Source: Methylocystaceae bacterium (GTDB lineage: Bacteria > Pseudomonadota > Alphaproteobacteria > Rhodospirillales > Terasakiellaceae). Taken from it: a stretch of 64,000 nucleotides of DNA. Below the pieces are notes generated by a model. That model did not search any database. It worked only from the letters and a program-made list of their open reading frames with translations, and was not told the DNA's origin. Location of the stretch: assembly GCA_013373205.1 (NCBI GenBank), contig JABXIG010000003.1, positions 372,001 through 436,000 of the forward strand, in the 5' to 3' direction. Of this stretch, positions 9,174 through 18,902 are shown piece by piece. Each line of letters begins with the position of its first letter. The first letter of the stretch is position 1. Both the position numbers and the translations under genes were made by a program.

Positions 9174-10949
9174 TTAGTCCGAAATGGGTGCGTTCGGCTC
9201 ACTAATCCCGTTCCAGTTTTTGATATGATCGACGGCTTGTTTCAGCATGTCATGCAGATCAATGTCATTTTCAATGTCTTCAAAGGTTATATGCTCGCAA
9301 ATCAGATGGGCATATTCAACTTTCTGTGTGGAATATTTTTTACCTTCGCCTGCGACGAGAGTATCAAGATAGTCCCAATATGTGTCGTAGGTTCCTGATC
9401 TCTCAGGCATTTCTTCAAGTTCATGAAGTCGTTGAACTGCTGAAGGCGGGATGTAATTTTCAATTTCCCGTCTTGCTGTAACCCAAGGCAGTGCATTCAT
9501 AGATGTTAATTCTTCAAAGATACGCTGTTTGGTAACGTTTATCGTCTCTCCAGCCTTTTTGTTATCGCTATCCATGATTAAAATAGAATTGCGATTAATA
9601 TTATTGAGATTGATCAGCAAATCAGCGGCTTCAGGATCATTTGCCTCAAGGTGAGACAGCAAGCGTCCCCCATAGAAAACGCACTGGTAATGAAGACCTT
9701 CCTGAAGGCGTTTGTCATTTTCAGTCATAAGTTTGATCCAGTGATTGAAATAAATTCGATCACTTGGGCCTTCAAGCCAGACCAGACCATTAGATTGCAA
9801 GATATCACTGGCACGTACATCTAGGTCATCCAGAACGTTCTTTTGATTTACATAGGTGTTGACAGTTTCCACGGTGGATAGCCCATCTTTATGTTTGACA
9901 TGCACGATCTGCGCGTTTTCTTTGCGGGCAAACATATCAATGGCGACACTGGAGTGGGTGGTTAGGAAGAAATAGGTGTTTTCATCTTTTGCTTTCTCTT
10001 CGATATATGCAAGAAGACGTCGAAGCATTGCTGGGTGCATTTGGTTTTCTGGTTCTTCGATGCAATAGAATGTGTTTTTGCTTTTGTGTTCATGCAGAGG
10101 CAGCACCTCACACAGGAAGACTATGAGAAGCACTGTTTTAACCCCACTCCCAATATCGCTTAAAGGAATGTCGTACTTACCTTCTTCACTTAAGTGGACT
10201 TCCCATTCTTCATTTTTTTTTCGAACTTTAATTGAATTGAACGAAGCCTCGGGTTCAACAATTTGATTAACCAAAGTTAGAAGGTTGTGTTCTATTACTC
10301 TAGGAGAATAGCCTTCTGTATGAAGATAGTTCCGTATCGAATTAGTAAAGCCTTCACCCAAATGATTTAGAGAAATGTCTGTATTATTACTACTATAGTC
10401 GTCGAGATCGTTATTTATTTTTTGATCAGGTTCATTGAAGATATCTCGGTTCACTGAAAGAGGTTTAACAGCCAGATCATCAAAATAATTTGGGAGGTGT
10501 CTTAGGAAAGATTCTAGTGCTTTCGGGTCAAATGTTTTGAAGTTAAAATTGTTTCCATTGTTTGCAGTTACTGAGACGATTTTTTGAATTGGACCATAGC
10601 CGTTAAAGTAGCCAGAGAATTTCACATGTTCTGTCTTTTGGTCTAAAGCCCATTCTATGACTTTTTGCGCAAGTTCTTTCGTTTTGCGACCAGTAATTTT
10701 ATTCTCTATCCCAATTAGTTGCTGCTGGTGCAAAGAGACGGAAGTTAGGAGAATATTCCTTTGGTTGCCGGTTGGTATGTCAAAAAGATCATTTTCAAGC
10801 TTTAGGAGCATGCGCAATAGCGTTGTTTTTCCGGAATTATTTTTCCCAACTATGATGTTCACAGGTAATATTTTTTCAAAACCTTGTGGCTCATCTTTAA
10901 AGCAATAAAAATCTTTTATTTTTACAGATGCGTGTTCCATTTTTTGCAC
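9174..10949 (-). CDS. OLD-family ATP-dependent nuclease (AAA ATPase plus TOPRIM)
   Basis: A protein of about 590 residues. The N-terminal ABC/RecF-like ATPase has Walker A GKNNSGKTT (residues 35-43) and, after a helical insertion, a signature-like SDIGSGVKT, Walker B FYCIEEPENQMHP and H-loop THSS. The C-terminal TOPRIM domain has VWLEGPSDRIYF and LIMDSDNKKAG, matching the E and DxD metal-binding motifs. This is the overcoming-lysogenization-defect (class 1) layout; relatives act in phage defence or DNA processing. The start is GTG at 10949 or ATG at 10940; neither has a strong ribosome-binding site. No helicase partner (as in Gabija) is adjacent. It is more AT-rich than its neighbours and sits alone between ndk and purN, which suggests acquisition by transfer. 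Confidence 0.85.
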   Translation of the reverse strand: MQKMEHASVKIKDFYCFKDEPQGFEKILPVNIIVGKNNSGKTTLLRMLLKLENDLFDIPTGNQRNILLTSVSLHQQQLIGIENKITGRKTKELAQKVIEWALDQKTEHVKFSGYFNGYGPIQKIVSVTANNGNNFNFKTFDPKALESFLRHLPNYFDDLAVKPLSVNRDIFNEPDQKINNDLDDYSSNNTDISLNHLGEGFTNSIRNYLHTEGYSPRVIEHNLLTLVNQIVEPEASFNSIKVRKKNEEWEVHLSEEGKYDIPLSDIGSGVKTVLLIVFLCEVLPLHEHKSKNTFYCIEEPENQMHPAMLRRLLAYIEEKAKDENTYFFLTTHSSVAIDMFARKENAQIVHVKHKDGLSTVETVNTYVNQKNVLDDLDVRASDILQSNGLVWLEGPSDRIYFNHWIKLMTENDKRLQEGLHYQCVFYGGRLLSHLEANDPEAADLLINLNNINRNSILIMDSDNKKAGETINVTKQRIFEELTSMNALPWVTARREIENYIPPSAVQRLHELEEMPERSGTYDTYWDYLDTLVAGEGKKYSTQKVEYAHLICEHITFEDIENDIDLHDMLKQAVDHIKNWNGISEPNAPISD

Positions 10950-11116
10950 ATTCTATGGTTTTCTTTAGTTGGTATAAAACCATGAAAGGAATTTTATGTA
11001 TATGGGGTATTTTAGGCTTATTGTTTTTGTAAAATGAAGACGAACGCCAATCACCCCATAGCCAGCAACAGGTGCGGGCTGACGACATTTTTATTTCGGA
11101 AAATAACTTTAGATGA

Positions 11117-11767
11117 TCACCCTTCCGGGTTGATCACGCTGTCCATTAGGTTATCGACCCCGTTATAGACCACCTTTTCACCGGAGACACGGACCTTTCG
11201 TTCTGCGATGAGCTTGAGGGCCAGCGGGTAGATTTTATGTTCTTGTTCTAAAACACGTTTGCCCAATTCATCTGCGGTGTCATTGGGTAGGACAGGCACG
11301 CAGGCTTGCACGATGATGGGGCCTTCATCCATGGCGGGGCGCACATAATGCACGGTTGCCCCATGGAACTTGACGCCTTCTTCGATGGCGCGTTCATGGG
11401 TGTGCAGGCCTTTAAAGGAGGGCAAAAGGGCTGGGTGGATGTTGATCAGGCGATCTTTCCACTTTTGCACAAAGGTATCGGTCAGCAAGCGCATAAAGCC
11501 AGCCAAGCAGATCAGCTCAACCTTTTCGCTATCAAGTACCTGATGGAGCGCATCTTCAAAGCTTTCACGCCCATCATAGTCTTTATGGTTTACAACCGTG
11601 GTGGCAACACCAGCTTCTTTGGCACGTTCCAACCCGTAAGCCGTGGGTACGTTGGAAATAACGCGTACGATTTCAGCCGGGGAGTCTTCATGTCCACACA
11701 TATCCAACAGAGCTTGTAGATTGCTGCCACTGCCGGAGATGAGAACGCCAACTCTTAGCTTTGCCAT
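11117..11767 (-). CDS. purN: Phosphoribosylglycinamide formyltransferase (10-formyl-THF dependent)
   Basis: A 216-residue GART enzyme that adds the first formyl group in purine synthesis. N-terminal [12 protein letters not shown] is the phosphate-binding loop. The catalytic triad is visible: Asn109 and His111 in [11 protein letters not shown] and Asp147 in MDEGPII. It overlaps purM by 13 bases and is translated after it, which indicates translational coupling of two steps of the same pathway. Confidence 0.97.
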   Translation of the reverse strand: MAKLRVGVLISGSGSNLQALLDMCGHEDSPAEIVRVISNVPTAYGLERAKEAGVATTVVNHKDYDGRESFEDALHQVLDSEKVELICLAGFMRLLTDTFVQKWKDRLINIHPALLPSFKGLHTHERAIEEGVKFHGATVHYVRPAMDEGPIIVQACVPVLPNDTADELGKRVLEQEHKIYPLALKLIAERKVRVSGEKVVYNGVDNLMDSVINPEG

Positions 11768-12822
11768 GTGTCGATCCCTGTGATTTCAACCAGTTCACCC
11801 GCATCGCGTTTAACCACGGTGCCGATGTTGGTCACGGTTTCACCACCGTCTTCTAAAGTTTTGGTCAGCGCATCAACTTTATCGGCATCCACGATCACGC
11901 ACATGCCGATGCCACAGTTAAAGGTGCGTGCCAGTTCATGGTTGGCAATGCCACCAGCTTTTGCAAGCCAGCTAAAGACTGCCGGAAGCTGCCATGTGGA
12001 AGCATCGATATCCACGCCCAGACCATCGGGCAAAACGCGCGGAATATTTTCAACCAGACCACCGCCTGTAATGTGGGCAAGGGCATTTACGCCACCGGCT
12101 TTAATGGCTGCGAGTGTGGATTTAACATAAATCTTTGTGGGATCGAGCAAGGCTTCAGCGAGGCTGCGGCTTTCATCAAAGGGAGCCTTAACGGCATAAT
12201 CCAAGCCAGCAGCGTCGACGACGCGGCGAACCAGTGAAAATCCGTTGGAATGTAAACCGTTGGAGGCCAGACCAAGAACAACGTCGCCTTCTTTAACATT
12301 AGCGCCTGTCAGTTCTTGCCCGCGTTCAACCGCACCGACGCAGAAGCCAGCAAGGTCATAATCACCTTCGGAATACATGCCCGGCATTTCGGCCGTTTCC
12401 CCACCGATCAGGGCGGAGCCAGCTTGTGTGCAGCCTTCGGCAATGCCTTTGATGATATCGCGCCCGGCAGCTACATCAAGCTTGCCTGTCGCGTAGTAAT
12501 CAAGGAATAAAAGAGGTTCGGCCCCTTGCACCACAAGGTCGTTCACGCACATGGCAACAAGGTCGATTCCCACCGTGTCATGTTTGTCCGCCAAAATCGC
12601 GACTTTTAGTTTGGTGCCGACACCGTCCGTGCCAGACACAAGGATCGGGTCCTGATAGCCTGCGGCGCGCAAGTCAAAAAATGCGCCAAAACCGCCGAGG
12701 CCATCCATGACACCCGCACGTTTTGTGGATTTTGCAAGCGGTTTGATCTCGTCGACCAAATCATTCCCGGCATCAATATCGACGCCTGCATCTTTATAGG
12801 TGAGACCTTTTTGATCGGACAT
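11755..12822 (-). CDS. purM: Phosphoribosylformylglycinamidine cyclo-ligase (AIR synthetase)
   Basis: A 355-residue enzyme that closes the imidazole ring of AIR with ATP in purine synthesis. Family marks: [14 protein letters not shown] at the N-terminus, [10 protein letters not shown] (nucleotide/metal binding), [12 protein letters not shown], and [11 protein letters not shown] and HITGGGL in the C-terminal half. Length is typical. It overlaps purN. A long hairpin lies in its upstream region (12854-12884). Confidence 0.97.
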   Translation of the reverse strand: MSDQKGLTYKDAGVDIDAGNDLVDEIKPLAKSTKRAGVMDGLGGFGAFFDLRAAGYQDPILVSGTDGVGTKLKVAILADKHDTVGIDLVAMCVNDLVVQGAEPLLFLDYYATGKLDVAAGRDIIKGIAEGCTQAGSALIGGETAEMPGMYSEGDYDLAGFCVGAVERGQELTGANVKEGDVVLGLASNGLHSNGFSLVRRVVDAAGLDYAVKAPFDESRSLAEALLDPTKIYVKSTLAAIKAGGVNALAHITGGGLVENIPRVLPDGLGVDIDASTWQLPAVFSWLAKAGGIANHELARTFNCGIGMCVIVDADKVDALTKTLEDGGETVTNIGTVVKRDAGELVEITGIDTWQS

Positions 12823-12853
12823 GACCTAACCTTTATCTAGTGGCACGTAAATA

Positions 12854-12884
12854 GGGCGTCCAACATACATCATGTAGGACGCCC
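12854..12884. other. Long hairpin upstream of purM
   Basis: A 13-base stem with one mismatch (core GGGCGTCC/GGACGCCC) around loop ACATC, centred about 47 bases upstream of the purM start. No T-run follows on either strand, so it is not a standard terminator. It could end the small gene upstream, act in the purM leader, or be a protein-binding site. Confidence 0.5.
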
Positions 12885-12977
12885 CGAACATACTGAATTC
12901 CGCCCTGTTTGCAACGAAGAAATGGGAGAAGACATTGCAAATTGGAAATAAAAGGCTAGGGAGGGCGAGTTTAGGCT

Positions 12978-13160
12978 TTAATGACGATGTTCTGGGAGGG
13001 GGTAAGTTTCCAGAACCTGACCGATATTGCTCCAGATCCCGGCCGTTTCGGGGCTATAGCAACGACCAAGATGATGGCGGCAGGTTTCCAACGCTTTTTG
13101 GTGGCCGAGTTCTTCAACAAGATGTTCTGCAATTTCACGCGGGGTAACACTCATTTTCAT
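12978..13160 (-). CDS. Conserved-looking small protein, 60 residues
   Basis: A predicted soluble helical protein beginning MKMSVTPREIAEHLVEELG, with a central CRHHLGRCYSP segment (two Cys, two His) and a tail LETYPLPEHRH. An AGGAG sequence lies at correct distance before the ATG, and the codon pattern looks coding, which is why I keep it despite its size. It reads toward purM, about 155 bases away. Two cysteines and clustered histidines could bind a metal, but nothing proves it. Function unknown. Confidence 0.6.
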   Translation of the reverse strand: MKMSVTPREIAEHLVEELGHQKALETCRHHLGRCYSPETAGIWSNIGQVLETYPLPEHRH

Positions 13161-13325
13161 GGCAAACTCCTATCTATGTTGCAGTGCAATGCTCTCATGC
13201 TGCACCGCAGCGGTCAAGGAAATAGCAATTATCTTTTTGTGACAGACCGCTTTCTGTGGCCAATGCCTTGCATCGATTTGAAAAACAGGGCAAAACTACG
13301 GGCAAGCTTTGATGTTTGGTGAAAG

Positions 13326-14441
13326 ATGACGGTAAAAATGCGCGCGTTTCTGTTTTTGGCTCTTATGATGGCTGCCCTTTGGGGTAGCCACAATTCGGCA
13401 CATGCAAGTAACCCCTTTGAAATTAAAGGCGTTTATGTGGATGTAACGGCAGATAATGTCACCGAGGCACGCAAGCAGGCCATGCGGGAGGGACAGAACA
13501 GGGCTTTTGAAATCCTGCTCAGGCGCCTGACCTTGAAAGCAGATCGGGACTTTCTGCCTTGGGTAGAACCTGCAAATCAAGCACAATATATCCGCGATTT
13601 TTCCATTGCTGATGAAAAAACATCAGCGGTGCGTTATCTGGCGCGTTTGACTTACCACTTTAAACCCGATGCGATTCGCAATTTGTTGAAGGCACGCAGC
13701 ATTCCGTTTGCCGAAACCATCAGCAAACCTGTTTTGGTACTGCCGTTGTTCGATGATGGCGGGCAGTTGTCCTTGTGGGATGAGCCTAATCCCTGGAGCG
13801 CAGCCTGGAGCAACCTATCCCTGCAAAATGGTTTGGTCCCTGTGGTCTTGCCGTTGGGGGATCTGGAAGATATCTCCGGCGTTTCGGCGCAGCAGGCGGG
13901 GGCTTTAGATGAGAGTGCCTTGTTGAATATGGCCAATCGTTACGGGGTCAATGGGGCTGTTGTGCCCCGTCTGGTGGTGGCTGGACGCAATCAGGCAGGG
14001 CAACCCACGGATGTGGATTTGATCGTCAATCGTGTGGGGGGATCATATGCCGGGCGCACAACAAGTCTTGGTATTACGCGCCTTGAAAATGAAGACCTGA
14101 TGACTTTCTTGCAGCGGGTGGCTGTTGTTGTGACAGAAGGCATTGAAGAAAGCTGGAAGCGTGACAATTTGTTGCAGTTTGGTGTGGATGGGGTTTTACC
14201 TGTTAATTTGACCATCGATGGATTATCTGAATGGATCGACGTGCAAAAACGTCTTTCCACAGTGGCAGTCGTGCGCCGAGTTGAATTGGCGTTATTGTCG
14301 CGCGATACGGTTCAGTTGAATTTGCATTTTATTGGTAATCTGGACCAGTTGATTGGATCCTTGCGTCAGGTCGATCTGGATTTGACCGTCAGCGGCGAAA
14401 GCTGGGCGCTGGTTAATTTGGCAGAAGGTAATCCTTCGTGA
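13326..14441 (+). CDS. DUF2066 exported protein
   Basis: A 371-residue protein with a signal peptide (hydrophobic FLFLALMMAALWG, cleavage near SAHA-SNPF). The mature part begins FEIKGVYVDVTADNVTEARKQ, the start of DUF2066, with repeated alpha/beta segments such as VLVLPLFDDGGQ. The family is uncharacterised and found in proteobacteria near hda and purMN, as here. It is probably periplasmic. It is the first gene of a tight four-gene operon: the next start overlaps its stop by 4 bases (GTGA). Confidence 0.85.
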   Translation: MTVKMRAFLFLALMMAALWGSHNSAHASNPFEIKGVYVDVTADNVTEARKQAMREGQNRAFEILLRRLTLKADRDFLPWVEPANQAQYIRDFSIADEKTSAVRYLARLTYHFKPDAIRNLLKARSIPFAETISKPVLVLPLFDDGGQLSLWDEPNPWSAAWSNLSLQNGLVPVVLPLGDLEDISGVSAQQAGALDESALLNMANRYGVNGAVVPRLVVAGRNQAGQPTDVDLIVNRVGGSYAGRTTSLGITRLENEDLMTFLQRVAVVVTEGIEESWKRDNLLQFGVDGVLPVNLTIDGLSEWIDVQKRLSTVAVVRRVELALLSRDTVQLNLHFIGNLDQLIGSLRQVDLDLTVSGESWALVNLAEGNPS

Positions 14442-15004
14442 GCCAGACAATCTGGTTGAATATCCCCAATCTTATTACGTTGGGGCGCATTATTGCGGTG
14501 CCGTTTCTGGTCTGGCTGGTTTTGATCCATCAATTGGATTGGGCCTTTTGGGTCTTCGTTGGTGCCGGGATCAGTGACGGGCTGGATGGTTATCTGGCCA
14601 AAAAGATGGGGGCGGCAAGCAAGATCGGGGCGTTTTTGGATCCGCTGGCTGATAAATTTATGCTGGTCAGTATCTTTGTGATCTTGGGCGTACAGGATTT
14701 TTTGCCGCTTTGGCTGGTCATTATGGTGGTCTTTCGTGATTTTGCCATTGTGGTCGGGGCGTCGCTGATTGAAATCGTGACCCATACATTGGAAATGGCC
14801 CCGAATATGAGCAGTAAGATCAACACCACCGTTCAGATTGTTCTCGCCTCCCTTGTGCTGGGCGTGCAGGGGCTTGATGTGGTCGGTATGGACCTCTATA
14901 TCGAGATTATGATCTACACTGTCGGCTTGACAACGGTGTGGTCCGGGGCAATCTACCTCTATCAATGGGGGAACATGATATCACAAGCGAATGGGGAGGG
15001 ATAA
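14438..15004 (+). CDS. CDP-alcohol phosphatidyltransferase family protein
   Basis: A 188-residue membrane enzyme of the PgsA-like family, which makes phospholipid headgroups from CDP-diacylglycerol. N-terminal NIPNLITLGRI is typical of PgsA. The catalytic motif is SDGLDGYLAKKMGAASKIG followed by AFLDPLADK; all four aspartates are present but the usual Arg after Ala is Lys here. About five hydrophobic helices follow. The start is GTG at 14438, overlapping DUF2066 by 4 bases. Many alphaproteobacteria carry this second PgsA-like gene beside hda; whether it makes phosphatidylglycerophosphate is not certain. Confidence 0.85.
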   Translation: MSQTIWLNIPNLITLGRIIAVPFLVWLVLIHQLDWAFWVFVGAGISDGLDGYLAKKMGAASKIGAFLDPLADKFMLVSIFVILGVQDFLPLWLVIMVVFRDFAIVVGASLIEIVTHTLEMAPNMSSKINTTVQIVLASLVLGVQGLDVVGMDLYIEIMIYTVGLTTVWSGAIYLYQWGNMISQANGEG

Positions 15005-16078
15005 ATGACACCAGCACGACAGTTACAATTCTGGGGATTGGGTTTTCTGGTCTTTATCCTGTTGCTTTATCTTTTAAATGACGTGCTGACGCCTTTTGTC
15101 GCCGGGATGTTGATTGCCTATTTTGTTGATCCTGTGGCGGATCGTTTGGAAGAGGCCGGCTTGTCGCGTACGCTTGCAACAAGTGTAATCACGGTCTTGT
15201 TTTTTATGATGAGTATTGGTGTCTTGTCACTGATCCTGCCTGTGTTGACCACGCAGGTGTTGGGATTTGCAGAACGGGTCCCGAGTTATTATGAATATTT
15301 GCGCGATTTCACCGAACCTTTTATTACGCAAATTTTCAGTGATGTATCACAACAAAATTTACAGGATATAGGCGCAACTGCGGCGTCTGTGACCAAGCAG
15401 GCCTTTGATGTGATCGCGAAATTGCTACAACGGTTGATTAGTGGTGGCGCCGCCTTTTTTGACCTGATCTCTATTCTTGTCTTAACGCCCTTGGTGACGT
15501 TTTATATGTTGCGTGACTGGGATGTAATGGTCGCCCGTATTGATGGGTGGTTGCCCCGTCGCCACGTGGGCACCATCCGCGAACAGTTTACCTTGATTGA
15601 TCAGACCTTGGCTGGGTTTGTCCGTGGACAGGCGAGTGTCTGTCTGATCCTGGGCAGCTTTTATGCATTGGGGTTGAGCATCCTCGGCCTGGAGTTCGGT
15701 TTGCTGGTCGGGCTTGGGGCTGGGCTTATTTCTTTTATTCCGTATTTTGGCTCAATCATTGGGTTCGGGGTCTCTATCGCCATTGCCCTTGTGCAGTTTA
15801 GTGACTGGACGCAAATTGCTATGGTTGCAGGTGTCTTTGCCATTGGTCAGATGGTGGAAGGAAATTTCCTCACCCCAAAACTGGTCGGGGAAAAGGTTGG
15901 TTTGCATCCGGTCTGGGTCATCTTTGCTTTGATGGCGGGGGGATCACTGGCCGGATTTACCGGGGTGTTGCTGGCCGTCCCTGTGGCGGCTGTCATCGGT
16001 GTTCTGGTGCGTTTTGGCTTGCGGCAATATTTAAACAGTATGCTCTATAAATCTGCCCATGGCGATGATGAAGTGTGA
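15005..16078 (+). CDS. AI-2E family (PerM-type) transporter
   Basis: A 357-residue polytopic membrane protein. Two N-terminal helices begin WGLGFLVFILLLYLLND; ADRLEEAGLSR, a long periplasmic/cytoplasmic helical domain (about 85-150), and the C-terminal GLGAGLISFIPYFGSIIGF and GNFLTPKLVG motifs are characteristic. Members export varied small solutes or ions; the substrate here is unknown. The ATG directly follows the stop of the previous gene, so translation is coupled. It is immediately upstream of hda, a conserved alphaproteobacterial arrangement. Confidence 0.9.
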   Translation: MTPARQLQFWGLGFLVFILLLYLLNDVLTPFVAGMLIAYFVDPVADRLEEAGLSRTLATSVITVLFFMMSIGVLSLILPVLTTQVLGFAERVPSYYEYLRDFTEPFITQIFSDVSQQNLQDIGATAASVTKQAFDVIAKLLQRLISGGAAFFDLISILVLTPLVTFYMLRDWDVMVARIDGWLPRRHVGTIREQFTLIDQTLAGFVRGQASVCLILGSFYALGLSILGLEFGLLVGLGAGLISFIPYFGSIIGFGVSIAIALVQFSDWTQIAMVAGVFAIGQMVEGNFLTPKLVGEKVGLHPVWVIFALMAGGSLAGFTGVLLAVPVAAVIGVLVRFGLRQYLNSMLYKSAHGDDEV

Positions 16079-16085
16079 GGGTAGA

Positions 16086-16754
16086 ATGACCCAAAGCCCA
16101 CAACTTTCATTGGATTTTGATTTTCGCCCTTCCATGTCTGGCGAAGATTATCTGGTGAGTGACTGTAACGCCGCAGCTGTGGCCTGGCTGGATCGATGGC
16201 CGGACTGGCCTGCACCTTTTGTGGTGATTTATGGGGAAAGTGGATGTGGTAAAACCCATCTGGCGGAAGTCTTTCGTCAAGCCACGGGGGCCAAACTGGT
16301 TAAGCTTGAAAATGATGATCCATATGAAATGATGGGACAGGCCACAAGCGGGGTCATTGATGATGTGCAAGAGTGTGTGCAGGAAAATGAACGTGCACTT
16401 TTCCATCTCTATAATTATGCCAAAGAAAATAATGCCCATATCCTGATTACGGCCAACAAGGCCCCCGCCTATTGGAACATCAATCTGGCGGATTTGAAAT
16501 CCCGTCTGGGTACGGCCCCTGCGATTGAAATAGGGCAACCGGATGACCGTTTGATGCAGGCGATTGTAATCAAGCTGTTTAATGATCGCCAAATCCAGCT
16601 GGAACCGGATGTTATCACCTATATGGTGAGCCGGATGGAACGATCATTTGAACAGGTCAGAAGACTGGTTGCCGAGATTGACCGCCAGTCTTTATCTCAA
16701 AAACGCCGAATTACTATTCCGTTGGTACGTTCTGTTCTTCAAACAGACGATTAG
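16086..16754 (+). CDS. hda: DnaA-like regulatory ATPase Hda
   Basis: A 222-residue AAA+ protein related to DnaA domain III. The N-terminal QLSLDFDF fits the beta-clamp-binding motif of Hda, and Walker A is GESGCGKTH. DnaA's DNA-binding domain IV is absent, as expected. Hda with the clamp stimulates hydrolysis of DnaA-bound ATP and prevents re-initiation of replication. I use the ATG at 16086 rather than the in-frame ATG at 16059: it has GAGGG before it, does not run far into the upstream gene, and places the clamp motif at the N-terminus. The 3' end overlaps the convergent lipoprotein gene by 41 bases. Confidence 0.9.
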   Translation: MTQSPQLSLDFDFRPSMSGEDYLVSDCNAAAVAWLDRWPDWPAPFVVIYGESGCGKTHLAEVFRQATGAKLVKLENDDPYEMMGQATSGVIDDVQECVQENERALFHLYNYAKENNAHILITANKAPAYWNINLADLKSRLGTAPAIEIGQPDDRLMQAIVIKLFNDRQIQLEPDVITYMVSRMERSFEQVRRLVAEIDRQSLSQKRRITIPLVRSVLQTDD

Positions 16755-16995
16755 GGTCTTCTTCTTTTTCATCCTGACAGATATCCTCTTTCTGAAAGGT
16801 GCGTAGCATCTTGCAGTCTTTTTGCGCAATAACGGACAGCCCATGATCGGCCACCGTCTTGTCGGTTGCGATATAAGAAATCCCGTCTATTGCCAAAGAA
16901 AGAATTTGCAGGGCAGGCGGGGCGGCACATCCACTTAAAAAAAAGGATGTGGCCAAAAGGCACAAAAGCGCCTTTTGTTTATGTAGGTTCGGCAT
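16714..16995 (-). CDS. Small lipoprotein, conserved in alphaproteobacteria
   Basis: About 93 residues from the ATG at 16995; an upstream in-frame GTG at 17028 would add 11. The lipoprotein signal is clear: positively charged HKQK, hydrophobic ALLCLLATSFF and lipobox LSGC. The mature part SLAIDGISYIATDKTVADHGLS, followed by QKDCKMLR and EDIC, resembles small hypothetical lipoproteins I recall from related bacteria, with two conserved cysteines that could pair. Function unknown. It is convergent with hda and overlaps its end. Confidence 0.75.
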   Translation of the reverse strand: MPNLHKQKALLCLLATSFFLSGCAAPPALQILSLAIDGISYIATDKTVADHGLSVIAQKDCKMLRTFQKEDICQDEKEEDPNRLFEEQNVPTE

Positions 16996-17004
16996 ATAGT
17001 TCTT

Positions 17005-17044
17005 ATTATTAAAAGGCAACGCGGCCACCCGATAGGATGACCGC
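17005..17044 (-). terminator. Probable intrinsic terminator after aspS
   Basis: On the minus strand a 10-base-pair stem with two G-U pairs (17035-17044 with 17021-17030, loop TATC) is followed by GTTGCCTTTTAAT. It lies 35 bases after the aspS stop. The T-run is short and slightly distant. Confidence 0.5.
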
Positions 17045-17078
17045 GCTGCTCATCATTTATTAAGGTCGTTCTTGCTTC

Positions 17079-18902
17079 TTATTTTGAAGCTTCGTCAGTG
17101 TTTTGTGTTTTCTCAACCTTTACCTTTTCTTTCGGCAGGTTCAGCTTGATATGCAATTCACGCAATTGTTCAATGGACACTTCGCTTGGGGCCTGCATCA
17201 ACAGGTCTTCGGCACGTTGGTTCATCGGGAAGGCGATAACTTCACGAATGTTCGGTTCATCCGCGAGCAGCATAACCATACGGTCAATACCCGGGGCACA
17301 ACCACCGTGAGGCGGGGCACCGAATTTAAACGCACGCAGCATGCCGCCAAATTCTTTTTCAACGACTTCTGCATCATAACCAGCCAGACCGAAGGCTTTA
17401 TACATAATTTCCGGTTTGTGGTTACGAACCGCACCAGAAGAAAGTTCGATACCGTTACAAACGATGTCGTACTGCCATGCCAAGATGTCCAGCGGATCTT
17501 GATTTTCCAACGCATCCATGCCGCCTTGTGGCATAGAGAACGGGTTGTGGGAGAAGTCGATCTTGCCTGTTTCTTCATTCAGTTCATACATCGGGAAGTC
17601 AACAACCCAGCAGAAATCAAACTTGTTAGCATCCAGCAATTCAAGTTCATCACAAACGCGGGTACGAACAACGCCAGCAAAAGAGGCAGCGTCATGTTCT
17701 TTACCACATACAAAGAAGACAGCATCGCCGTTTTCAAGGCCGCATGTTTCCATGATGGCGTTTATGCGGTCGTCATCCAAGTTTTTGGCAATCGGGCCTT
17801 TTTTGGTGCCATCTTCAGCAATAGCGATATAACCGAGACCACCTTTACCTTCTTCGCGTGCCCAGTTATTCAGCTTGTCAAAGAAAGAACGCGGACGGCT
17901 TGCTGCACCCGGTGCCGGGATGGCGCGAACCACGTTGCCTTGGTCAACAAGTTTGGCAAACAGGCCGAAGCTGGAGCCACGGAAGGGCTCAGTCGTATCG
18001 GCAATCAGGATCGGGTTACGCAGGTCAGGTTTGTCGCAACCATATTTCAGCATAGATTCTTTGTAAGGAATACGCGGGAAGGGAAGGGGTGTTACTTCAC
18101 GCCCGCCACCAAACTTGGTGAAGATTTCATGCATGATCGGCTCAATCGCGTTAAAGACATCGTCTTGTGTCGCATAGGCCATTTCGAAATCAAGTTGGTA
18201 AAATTCCCCAGGGGAACGGTCCGCACGGGCATCTTCATCCCGGAAACACGGCGCGATCTGAAAATATTTGTCAAAGCCAGAAACCATCAACAATTGTTTG
18301 AACTGTTGTGGGGCTTGCGGCAGGGCATAGAATTTGCCGGGGTGGTTACGTGCGGGTACCAGATAGTCACGCGCCCCTTCGGGGGAAGAAGCGGTCAGGA
18401 TCGGTGTCTGGATTTCCATGAAATCTTGCGCAGTCATCAAACGACGGATTTCCGAGATCACTTGTGAACGCAGCATGATGTTGTTGTGCAATTGCTCGCG
18501 GCGCAAATCCAAGAAACGGTGACGCAGGCGAATTTCTTCACCAGCTTCTTCGTTACCCGCTACCTGCATCGGCAATACGTCACAAGCTGATTCCAAAACC
18601 AGTTCGCTCATGTATAGTTCGATCTCCCCGGTTTCCATGTCCGGGTTGATGGTTTCAGCCGTCCTTTTGACGACTTTACCTGTGACAGTCAGAACACTTT
18701 CTACACGTGCGTTTTCTGCAATCTGGAAGAGATCGGAAGATACGTCGATCACACATTGGGTCATGCCATAGTGGTCACGCAGGTCGATGAACAACAGGTT
18801 ACCGTGGTCGCGTTTGGAGTGAATCCAGCCGGAAAGGCGAACCACTTCACCTTCGTTTTCAGCGCGCAGTTCGTTACATTTATGGGTGCGATAGGGATGC
18901 AT
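17079..18902 (-). CDS. aspS: Aspartyl-tRNA synthetase, probably non-discriminating (Asp/Asn)
   Basis: A 607-residue bacterial-type class II synthetase. Order: OB-fold anticodon-binding domain (1-110), catalytic core with motif 2 [10 protein letters not shown], the bacterial GAD insertion, and motif 3 [13 protein letters not shown] near the C-terminus. In the anticodon domain the segment KRDHGNLLF has His33, and [10 protein letters not shown] has a small residue where discriminating enzymes differ. His at this site is the mark of AspRS enzymes that also charge tRNA-Asn, as shown for Pseudomonas aeruginosa. If so, the cell would need GatCAB to make Asn-tRNA. That gene is not in this window. Confidence 0.97.
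   Translation of the reverse strand: MHPYRTHKCNELRAENEGEVVRLSGWIHSKRDHGNLLFIDLRDHYGMTQCVIDVSSDLFQIAENARVESVLTVTGKVVKRTAETINPDMETGEIELYMSELVLESACDVLPMQVAGNEEAGEEIRLRHRFLDLRREQLHNNIMLRSQVISEIRRLMTAQDFMEIQTPILTASSPEGARDYLVPARNHPGKFYALPQAPQQFKQLLMVSGFDKYFQIAPCFRDEDARADRSPGEFYQLDFEMAYATQDDVFNAIEPIMHEIFTKFGGGREVTPLPFPRIPYKESMLKYGCDKPDLRNPILIADTTEPFRGSSFGLFAKLVDQGNVVRAIPAPGAASRPRSFFDKLNNWAREEGKGGLGYIAIAEDGTKKGPIAKNLDDDRINAIMETCGLENGDAVFFVCGKEHDAASFAGVVRTRVCDELELLDANKFDFCWVVDFPMYELNEETGKIDFSHNPFSMPQGGMDALENQDPLDILAWQYDIVCNGIELSSGAVRNHKPEIMYKAFGLAGYDAEVVEKEFGGMLRAFKFGAPPHGGCAPGIDRMVMLLADEPNIREVIAFPMNQRAEDLLMQAPSEVSIEQLRELHIKLNLPKEKVKVEKTQNTDEASK

Noticed and set aside
17103-18467. 454-residue open frame antisense to aspS
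   Set aside because: It is the complement of a strongly conserved synthetase gene with codon-position bias on the other strand. The translation shows no domain and no ribosome-binding site.
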